From assembly GCF_014699115.1 (NCBI RefSeq), contig NZ_JACXAD010000016.1:62001-126000 (forward strand): DNA of 64,000 nt, read 5' to 3'. The notes below the pieces were generated by a model. It did no database searches, was not told where the DNA came from, and was given only the letters and a program-made list of their open reading frames with translations. This document shows, piece after piece, positions 58,156-64,000 of the stretch (position 1 is its first letter; the number at the start of each line of letters is the position of its first letter). Source of the stretch: Hymenobacter montanus (GTDB taxonomy: Bacteria > Bacteroidota > Bacteroidia > Cytophagales > Hymenobacteraceae). Made by a program: the position numbers and the translations under genes.

Positions 58156-58187
58156 AAAAGCCCATCCGCACGAGCGAATGGGCTTTT
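58156..58187 (-). terminator. Hairpin terminator downstream of the DUF4142 gene at 58217-58930
   Basis: AAAAGCCCAT (58156-58165) pairs with ATGGGCTTTT (58178-58187). T-runs flank it in both directions; on the minus strand it lies about 30 bases past the DUF4142 stop. Confidence 0.8.
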
Positions 58188-58216
58188 GCCTGGCAACAGT
58201 GCTGTACGAAGCAGGG

Positions 58217-58930
58217 CTACATTTTCATATTGTTGTTTTGCTGGGCCATTTGCAGGTGTTGTTGCACCACGGGCAGCGTTTTGGTGATAAAGGCCTTCAG
58301 GTCGGCGTCCTGGGTCATTTTCTCGTGCGCCATCATCGTGTTGGCGGTTTTCTGGTGGTCGGCTTGCATCTGCGCCATGTATTTCTGCTCGAACTCCTTG
58401 CCCGACAGCTTCTCCATGGCCGGGGCCAGGGCTTTGTGCTCCGCATCCATGTCGGTGGGCAGGGTAACGCCTTTCTTAGCGGCTATCTGCTTGAGGTCGG
58501 CCGTCGATTTGGAGTGGTCGGCAATCATTTTGTTGGCCATGTCCTTAGCCATGCCGGTTACGCCTTTAGCCAAGGCCATTTTGCTTTGCTGGATTTCGTT
58601 CTGGTCGCTGTGGGCCGCCGACATCATGAATTCCTTGTCGTCCTTATGGGGCGCCGTAGGGCCGTTGGGGTCACCGAGGGCCCCGGCTTCCGCGCCGGTC
58701 ATGGCGCCGTTGCCAGCTGTTCCTTGGGCCGTTCCCGCATTCTGGGGCTGATTTTCTGGTTTATCGGAGCCGGCGGGCATGGTCGTCGACGCGGTGTCGC
58801 CACCCGTGGCCGAGCTAGTCATGGTATTGTCGCTGGCATTGCCATTTTCGGCGGTGGCCGATTTATTGTCACCGCACGAAGCCAAAGTCAGTAAACCCGT
58901 AGCGAGTAAAGGAAGGAAGGAGCGTTTCAT
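58217..58930 (-). CDS. DUF4142 lipoprotein
   Basis: 237 residues from the ATG at 58930 (MKRSFLPLLATGLLTLASCG); a longer in-frame reading from 59065 puts 45 unlikely residues before this signal. Lipobox LASC. After a Ser/Thr/Gly/Asn-rich linker (about 20-95), the DUF4142 helical domain spans about 105-230: KEFMMSAAHSDQNEIQQSKM, MANKMIADHSKSTADLKQIA, FEQKYMAQMQADHQKTANTM. This domain is ferritin-like in shape, common in stress-related extracytoplasmic proteins; no metal site is evident. A second DUF4142 gene lies just upstream in the same direction. Confidence 0.88.
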   Translation of the reverse strand: MKRSFLPLLATGLLTLASCGDNKSATAENGNASDNTMTSSATGGDTASTTMPAGSDKPENQPQNAGTAQGTAGNGAMTGAEAGALGDPNGPTAPHKDDKEFMMSAAHSDQNEIQQSKMALAKGVTGMAKDMANKMIADHSKSTADLKQIAAKKGVTLPTDMDAEHKALAPAMEKLSGKEFEQKYMAQMQADHQKTANTMMAHEKMTQDADLKAFITKTLPVVQQHLQMAQQNNNMKM

Positions 58931-59223
58931 AAAAAGGAAAGGATTTTGTAGAAAAGAGTGGAAACATTGACTATTCCTCAGCTCATTCAAGGCCGAGTCA
59001 ATAACGATATAGCCAGTACGGTAAGCCTGGGGAAAGATGTTGCGTACGCGACTGTAATTTACCATTTAGGCCGATCAAAGCTGAACCATCAAATGCCAGA
59101 AGCCAACTCTTTTAGTACCGAGTGAAACGGCGTTGGCTTACCGCATTCTTCCGATAGATTCGGGCCACTCTGACCCGCCTTTCCCGGTCGTCGCCCAGCG
59201 CCTACTAGCGACGCCAGAGCGCT

Positions 59224-59835
59224 CTAGGGCAGTCGCTTCGCGGCCTCGGCGCCTTCTTCGGCGGCAGCCAACTCTTCCTGCACTGGTTGCAAGTATTTAG
59301 CTGCAAATCCGCGGATGTCGCCGTCGAAAGCATCATCTTTCATGTCGTCCAAGGCGTCTTCATCCTGCTTTTGCACTTTTACGATGAGCTCCATAGCGCT
59401 TTTATCTAACTGCGAGCCGGTCTTGACACTTACCTCGTGGTAGGCGGCTTGTTCGTCTTCGCCGAGGGCAGGAGGGAGGGCCAGCTTTTTGGCTTCGGCC
59501 AAGGTGCGCAGGGCAGTCAATAGTTCCAGGCGGTTTTGTACGAGGCGAGTACCGTAAGCGCGCACGGTGGGCGCAGTGGCCCGGACCTGGATCAGTTTGC
59601 CCAACTCCACTGTCAGCAGTGCGTTGCTGGTGGCTTTTACCAGGAACTTCGCGTCCGCTTCCTGTTTGGCCGTTACGTCGGCTTGGTCAATTTTCTGCTC
59701 ATTTTGCGCATTGGCGTCTTCCACAGCGTCGCTGCCGGTGCTACCCGACGAGCAGGCTACCCACAATGGCAGGGCGACAACCAAGCCCAGCAGTAGCCGA
59801 CGGGAGGGCACGGAAAGGAACAGTAAGCAGCGCAT
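59224..59835 (-). CDS. DUF4142-like lipoprotein
   Basis: 203 residues, signal LLLGLVVALPLWVACSSG with lipobox WVAC. The rest is helical and matches the DUF4142 layout: DAKFLVKATSNALLTVELGK, VRAYGTRLVQNRLELLTALR, LDKSAMELIVKVQKQDEDAL. It ends with an Ala/Glu-rich tail. The pair with the gene at 58217-58930 suggests divergence after duplication, but sequence similarity between them is low. Function unknown. Confidence 0.75.
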   Translation of the reverse strand: MRCLLFLSVPSRRLLLGLVVALPLWVACSSGSTGSDAVEDANAQNEQKIDQADVTAKQEADAKFLVKATSNALLTVELGKLIQVRATAPTVRAYGTRLVQNRLELLTALRTLAEAKKLALPPALGEDEQAAYHEVSVKTGSQLDKSAMELIVKVQKQDEDALDDMKDDAFDGDIRGFAAKYLQPVQEELAAAEEGAEAAKRLP

Positions 59836-60029
59836 AGCGAGTGAGAAACGAAAAGGTCCAGGGTTGGTTTGCCAGCTATACGGGGGCTCGGAAGTCAGGT
59901 TCTTCTTCGAGCCCGCGCATATTTTTTAATGGAGGCTTTAAACCCAGGCGGCACAATGGTCTCCAACGGCTAAATACTGGTTCATTGATAGAGTTCACCG
60001 ACTCCAACTTCTTATTTTACTTACTCAAT

Positions 60030-60902
60030 ATGCGCACGTTATCTCTGTATACCCGCTCCCTGACTCTGGCCTGCCTCGCTAGCGGGCTGCTGCTCACCAC
60101 TGGCTGCAAGCGCGAAGCCGACCAGGTAGCTCCCACCGATGTCGTATCGGCCGAAGACCACGGCAGCAGCGACGAAGAAATGGCCTTCAGCAGCGACCTG
60201 TTGACCGTTGCCACTCCTCAGGATGAAACGGTAACGGGCAGCCCGGCCGTGGCCGGCGCCGCCGAGTTAGGGCGCCTACTTGGCACCTGTGCCACTCGTA
60301 GCTATAACGCCGACACCCGTACCCTGGTCATCGACTTTGGCCCGACCAACTGCCTCTGCCCCGACGGCCGCTACCGGCGCGGCAAAATCGTGGTGGTCTT
60401 CACTGGCAGCGACCGGCGCCAGCATTCCGGGGCTATCGTCAGCCGCGAAAACTATTTCGTGAACGACAACCAGCACACTGCCACCCGCATTTTCACTAAC
60501 CTCGGCAATGGCTCCTTCACGGTCGACGTGCCCGCAACGCCGCCCGCCAGCATCATTTTCGCCAATAACGGCGGCACCCACACCTGGACGGGCCACCGCG
60601 TTTATACCCGCACGGCCGGCTACGGTACCCCACAACTGGCCGACGACGAATACAGTATTACTGGCACAACGAGCGGCACCAACCGCCGCGGCGTGAGCTA
60701 TACCGCCACTATTGTGCAGCCCCTTATCAAGCGCTTCACGCCGGGCTGCTTCCGCCACTTCGTGTCGGGTACGGTCAGCATCGTCAACTCCAAGGGTAAC
60801 ACCTTGCTGCTGAATTATGACCCCGCCGGCACCGGCACCTGCGACAACATCGCTTCGGTTACCGTCAACGGCGGCACCCCACGCACAATCACGCTGAGAT
60901 AG
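60030..60902 (+). CDS. Putative lipoprotein of unknown function
   Basis: 290 residues from the ATG at 60030 (MRTLSLYTRSLTLACLASGL), lipobox TTGC; a reading from 59841 would add 63 unlikely residues. The mature part has VIDFGPTNCLCPDGRYRRGK, GAIVSRENYFVNDNQHTATR and repeated Gly/Thr/Asn-rich strands, suggesting a beta-rich extracytoplasmic protein. A few cysteines (GTCATRS, NCLCPDG, GTCDN) could form disulfides. No family recognised. Confidence 0.8.
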   Translation: MRTLSLYTRSLTLACLASGLLLTTGCKREADQVAPTDVVSAEDHGSSDEEMAFSSDLLTVATPQDETVTGSPAVAGAAELGRLLGTCATRSYNADTRTLVIDFGPTNCLCPDGRYRRGKIVVVFTGSDRRQHSGAIVSRENYFVNDNQHTATRIFTNLGNGSFTVDVPATPPASIIFANNGGTHTWTGHRVYTRTAGYGTPQLADDEYSITGTTSGTNRRGVSYTATIVQPLIKRFTPGCFRHFVSGTVSIVNSKGNTLLLNYDPAGTGTCDNIASVTVNGGTPRTITLR

Positions 60903-60911
60903 ACCCACGGA

Positions 60912-61109
60912 CCACGGATTCGCTCGGATTTTTCGGATTACACGGATTTTGTGGACGATAGCAGCCAGTCTTTTCTTATTCAAATGAAAAGCCACTCCTC
61001 AAGTGGCTTTTCATTTTCATTCGTGCCCCTGACGAGTATGAACTAGCAAGGTACTATTCGCGCCAGCTACAAAATCCGTGCAATCCGATAAATCCGAGCG
61101 AATCCGTGG
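60912..61109. repeat. 41-base inverted repeat flanking a terminator
   Basis: Left arm 60912-60952 (starts CCACGGATTCGCTCGGATTT) and right arm 61069-61109 are complementary except for two positions. The arms themselves consist of a reiterated CGGATT-like word. Similar ATCCG-rich intergenic repeats are common in this phylum. A hairpin terminator lies between the arms. Confidence 0.75.
60986..61012. terminator. Bidirectional terminator between convergent genes
   Basis: GAAAAGCCACT (60986-60996) pairs perfectly with AGTGGCTTTTC (61002-61012) over a 5-base loop, with A/T-rich flanks on both sides. It separates the lipoprotein gene and the enoyl-CoA hydratase gene, which converge here. Confidence 0.85.
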
Positions 61110-61124
61110 TCGCGAATCCGTGGT

Positions 61125-61910
61125 TCAGGCTCCCCTAAACACGGGCTTGCGCTTCTCGCTGAATGCCTGCACGCCCTCTTGGTAGTCGGCCGATTCTCCG
61201 GCAATTTGTTGGCAGTGGGCTTCGTAATCGAGCATTTCGTCGAGGGTGGCCGCGCCGGCTTTGTTCAGCATCTGCTTGATCAGGCCGATAGACTTGGTTG
61301 GGGCGGAGGCGTAGCGGGCGGCCAGGGCATACGTGGCCTCATCTAACTGCTCCGGGACTGCTACCTGGTTCACCAACCCTAGCCGTAGCGCCTCCTCCGC
61401 TGGTACTTTCGAGCCAAGGCTGCACAGCTCAAATGCCTTGAGCGTGCCCACCAGCCGCGGTAAGAACCACGACGACCCCGAGTCCGGCACCAGCCCAATG
61501 TTGATGAATACCTCAATCAGCGACGACTCGGTGCTGGCGATCAGGGCATCGCAGGCCAGCGCCAGCGAGCAGCCCGCCCCTGCCGCTACCCCGTTGATAC
61601 GGCCGATAATGGGCTTGGGCAAGGACCGCATGGCGCGGATAATCGGGTTGTAGCGCTTGTGCAGCGAATCGTAGAACGAGCGCTTCTCCGCGCCCTGCGC
61701 GGCTTTTAGGTCCTGGCCCGAGCAGAAGGCTCGGCCCGCCCCCGTGAGCACCACAGCCCGCACGGCCGGGTCGCGCGCCACCTGTTTCAGGGCATCCTGT
61801 AACTCGTAGCTGAGCGGATCGTCGAAGGCATTAAATACTTCCGGGCGGTTCAGGGTGATGGTGGCTACCCCATCGGGGCGTACGTCGTACAGCAAGCGGG
61901 TGTATTCCAT
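61125..61910 (-). CDS. Enoyl-CoA hydratase/isomerase family protein (PaaG-like)
   Basis: 261 residues, the full crotonase length. VVLTGAGRAFCSGQDLKAAQ is the first oxyanion-hole segment and IIGRINGVAAGAGCSLALAC the second. The active-site region around residue 135 reads SLIEVFINIGLVPDSGSSWF, like the 1,2-epoxyphenylacetyl-CoA isomerase PaaG, with an Asp in the VPDSG turn and no Glu at the hydratase position. So ring-type isomerase or dienoyl isomerase activity is likelier than plain hydration. No other phenylacetate genes are near. Confidence 0.85.
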   Translation of the reverse strand: MEYTRLLYDVRPDGVATITLNRPEVFNAFDDPLSYELQDALKQVARDPAVRAVVLTGAGRAFCSGQDLKAAQGAEKRSFYDSLHKRYNPIIRAMRSLPKPIIGRINGVAAGAGCSLALACDALIASTESSLIEVFINIGLVPDSGSSWFLPRLVGTLKAFELCSLGSKVPAEEALRLGLVNQVAVPEQLDEATYALAARYASAPTKSIGLIKQMLNKAGAATLDEMLDYEAHCQQIAGESADYQEGVQAFSEKRKPVFRGA

Positions 61911-62002
61911 TGGGGAGGATTGGCGGATCGGAAACTGGTGAATGGGTGAGCTAATCGAACTGCAAATAAAGGAATAGGGGCTTTGGCTTTGCCCTTGCCC
62001 TT

Positions 62003-62731
62003 TCAGCTCCCTGGTTCACTGCTGAGCAAGGCCTCGGCGATAATCAGATCCTCCGGGGTGGTGATTTTCAGGTTGCGGTAGTCGCCTTCTACCAGCTGTA
62101 CCCGGCACAGGTCATCCACCACCGTAGCGTCGTCGGTGAAGGAAGCCAGCTCCGGCATGGCGTAAGCCCGGCGCAGCAAGTCGATTTCAAACGTTTGGGG
62201 GGTTTGCATCAGGCGCAAGCGGCTCCGGTTCTGCGCTGCCGAGCCGTGCTGCGATACCAGGCGCACTGAATCTTTCGGCATCACGGCCGCTGCCGCCGCC
62301 GCGTGCGTAGCTGCCGCCACATACGTGCGCTCCACCACCGGGCCGGATACCAGCGGCCGGACCCCATCGTGCACGGCTACCAGGCCCGCCGGATGTTCGC
62401 TCAACGCCCCTAAACCCGCCTTTACCGAAGCCCACCGCGTGGCCCCGCCCGGCACCAGCGCGTGCGGGATGCGCACTTGGTGCCGCGTGCAGAGCTGCTG
62501 CCAGGTTTCTAATTGGTCGGCTGGTAGCACTACTACAATTTCACTTATTCCCAATGCCGGATCGGCGAAGCGGCGCAGGGTGTGCAGCAGGACGGGCTCG
62601 CCGCGCAAGAGCAGATACTGCTTGGGCCGGTCGGCCGCCATGCGGGTGCCGCTGCCTCCGGCCACCAAAATTGCGAATCTTCGCGGGTGATGCGGAGGGG
62701 CGGGAGTCGAGCGCGGAGAAGAAGGTGCCAT
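62003..62731 (-). CDS. ispD: 2-C-methyl-D-erythritol 4-phosphate cytidylyltransferase
   Basis: 242 residues. The nucleotide-binding loop ILVAGGSGTRMAADRPKQYL matches IspD, with the Arg and Lys that bind CTP. LVAVHDGVRPLVSGPVVERT is the second family signature, and LRLMQTPQTFEIDLLRRAYA with FTDDATVVDDLCRVQLVEGD the third. The first 18 residues (PSSPRSTPAPPHHP) are a short extension. It makes CDP-methylerythritol in the MEP isoprenoid pathway. It follows queA by 100 bases with a terminator between, so it may have its own promoter. Confidence 0.96.
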   Translation of the reverse strand: MAPSSPRSTPAPPHHPRRFAILVAGGSGTRMAADRPKQYLLLRGEPVLLHTLRRFADPALGISEIVVVLPADQLETWQQLCTRHQVRIPHALVPGGATRWASVKAGLGALSEHPAGLVAVHDGVRPLVSGPVVERTYVAAATHAAAAAAVMPKDSVRLVSQHGSAAQNRSRLRLMQTPQTFEIDLLRRAYAMPELASFTDDATVVDDLCRVQLVEGDYRNLKITTPEDLIIAEALLSSEPGS

Positions 62732-62773
62732 GACATAAAAGTATTAGGGCCTACCCAAACAGGGTGAAAAGAA

Positions 62774-62804
62774 AAACCCGGCGGCCGCACTGGCTGCCGG
62801 GTTT
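62774..62804 (-). terminator. Rho-independent terminator after queA
   Basis: AAACCCGGCGGCC (62774-62786) pairs with GGCTGCCGGGTTT (62792-62804), one mismatch. On the minus strand a T-rich run follows, 27 bases past the queA stop. Confidence 0.85.
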
Positions 62805-62831
62805 CCGGGCTTGTTGCCTCGACCTTCTTTT

Positions 62832-63887
62832 TTACAGAATCAGCATGGCGTCGCCGTAGCTGAAAAACTTATACTTCTCTTTGATAGCCTCCTTATAGGC
62901 TTCCATCAGCAGGGGATAGCCCGCAAAGGCCGACGCCAACATCACGAGGGTGCTTTCGGGCATGTGGAAGTTAGTCAGCAGCGAATTGGCGATTTTGAAA
63001 TCGTGCGGCGGGAAAATGAACCGGTCAATCCATCCCTGGGTGGGCTTCATGCGGGCATTAGCCGAAACCGATGCTTCCATGGCCCGGATGGTGGTGGTGC
63101 CCACGGCGCACACGCGCTTCTTGGCGTCGAGGGCTTTGTTCACGATCTCGCAGGCCGGCGTCGTCACGATAAAGTTTTCCGAATCCATCTTGTGCTTGGT
63201 CAGGTCTTCCACGTCTACGGTGCGGAAGGTGCCCAGGCCCACGTGCAGCGTCACGAACGCCGGCTCCACGCCCTTGATCTCCATGCGCTTCATTACCTCG
63301 CGGGTGAAGTGCAGGCCGGCTGATGGCGCCGCTACGGCCCCGATGTGCTCGGCGTAAATCGTCTGGTAGCGCTCCTTGTCGGCGGGCTCGGTTTCGCGGT
63401 TGATTACTTCCTTCGGAATCGGGGTTTCCCCCAGCTCGTAGAGGGCCTTCCGAAACTCATCGTCCGTGCCATCGAACAGAAACTTGATCGTGCGTCCGCG
63501 CGAGGTAGTGTTGTCGATTACCTCGGCTACCATGTCAGACTCCCCAAAGTATAGCTTGTTGCCCACCCGAATTTTACGGGCCGGGTCTACCAGTACGTCC
63601 CACAAGCGCAACTCCTTGTTCAGTTCGCGGAGCAGGAATACTTCAATTTTAGCGCCGGTTTTTTCTTTGTTGCCATAAAGGCGCGCCGGAAAAACTTTGG
63701 TGTCGTTGAAGACCAGCACGTCGCCTTCGACAAAGTAATCGAGAATATCTTTGAAGGTGCGGTGCTCAATCTGGCCAGTGGCGCGGTTCACCACCATCAG
63801 GCGGCTTTCGTCGCGGTTACGGGCCGGATGCAGAGCCACCAGTTCTTCAGGGAGTTCGAACTTGAACTCATGCAATTTCATCGCCAT
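62832..63887 (-). CDS. queA: S-adenosylmethionine:tRNA ribosyltransferase-isomerase
   Basis: 351 residues from the ATG at 63887 ([20 protein letters not shown]); the ATG two codons later is equally good, and one at 63929 would sit on the predicted promoter. Conserved segments: [15 protein letters not shown], the [20 protein letters not shown] active-site region, [20 protein letters not shown] and [20 protein letters not shown]. It transfers and isomerises the ribosyl group of SAM onto preQ1-modified tRNA to give epoxyqueuosine. Length and motifs are standard. Confidence 0.97.
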   Translation of the reverse strand: MAMKLHEFKFELPEELVALHPARNRDESRLMVVNRATGQIEHRTFKDILDYFVEGDVLVFNDTKVFPARLYGNKEKTGAKIEVFLLRELNKELRLWDVLVDPARKIRVGNKLYFGESDMVAEVIDNTTSRGRTIKFLFDGTDDEFRKALYELGETPIPKEVINRETEPADKERYQTIYAEHIGAVAAPSAGLHFTREVMKRMEIKGVEPAFVTLHVGLGTFRTVDVEDLTKHKMDSENFIVTTPACEIVNKALDAKKRVCAVGTTTIRAMEASVSANARMKPTQGWIDRFIFPPHDFKIANSLLTNFHMPESTLVMLASAFAGYPLLMEAYKEAIKEKYKFFSYGDAMLIL

Positions 63888-63926
63888 AGGGCAGTATTTG
63901 GGGGAATATACGGAAATTTGGGGAGG

Positions 63927-63934
63927 CAAAAATA
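63927..63934 (-). promoter_or_regulatory. Possible Bacteroidota -7 box before queA
   Basis: The minus strand reads TATTTTTG, matching TAnnTTTG, 39 bases upstream of the queA ATG at 63887. The remaining bases to 64000 show nothing else. Confidence 0.45.
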
Positions 63935-64000
63935 AGGCTTTTTCCTGATAGTAGCTATTTTATGGTGTTTAATACACGCGCCCCGGTTGTCCGCGTCGCC

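Overview
The window looks like a piece of a G+C-rich Bacteroidota chromosome of the Hymenobacter/Cytophagales type. I infer this from: a type IX secretion (T9SS) C-terminal sorting domain on a giant surface protein; FadL-like, OmpA/beta-propeller and DUF4142 proteins typical of the phylum; TAnnTTTG promoter boxes close to several start codons with few Shine-Dalgarno sequences; and the archaeal/eukaryotic-type prolyl-tRNA synthetase. No rRNA, tRNA or CRISPR array is visible.

Layout. 1-10 kb is housekeeping and envelope: the end of a DPP-IV-type peptidase, lipoproteins, an OmpP1/FadL-like protein, proS, an nfeD-floA pair, an AraC-type regulator and an NADP oxidoreductase. 10-49 kb is one large exopolysaccharide (EPS)/biofilm locus. 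It holds a kinase/nucleotidyltransferase/thymidylate-kinase-like fusion, an acyltransferase, four glycosyltransferases, a WecA-like initiating transferase, a ligase/polymerase, a flippase, a Wzc-like and a Wza-like protein, a giant T9SS-sorted adhesin, an OmpA protein, two large hybrid histidine kinases, an HPt protein, a receiver-only regulator, an NtrC-type activator and rpoN (sigma-54). Several decayed genes lie in it. 49-64 kb is ordinary again: asnS, two paralogous secreted proteins, uvrA, a TMEM175-family channel, two DUF4142 proteins, an enoyl-CoA hydratase, ispD and queA.

Main discovery. Five intergenic sites in the EPS locus share one palindromic architecture: 15-base arms close to GCTCCAGATTTCAGA, pointing at each other across a 6-7 base spacer. 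In every case a sigma-54-type -24/-12 element (GG-N10-GC, once GT) lies 60-64 bases from the palindrome, across an AT-rich (about 24-33 % G+C by hand count) stretch. They precede (i) the HPt gene, (ii) the fusion-kinase/glycosyltransferase operon, (iii) small secreted-protein genes leading to the giant adhesin, (iv) the glycosyltransferase-ligase operon and (v) the receiver-Wza-Wzc-flippase operon. With rpoN, an NtrC-type activator and phosphorelay proteins in the same locus, I infer a self-contained sigma-54 regulon that switches on polysaccharide export and a surface adhesin together. The sequences and spacings were read directly; the regulator-site pairing is inference.

The locus also shows decay and rearrangement: a chimeric remnant joining a glycosyltransferase start to an OmpA-protein fragment, a histidine kinase remnant whose antisense strand supplies the last residues of the WecA-like protein, a BLUF protein with His at the usual Gln position plus a possible second BLUF remnant, and two MITE-like repeats.
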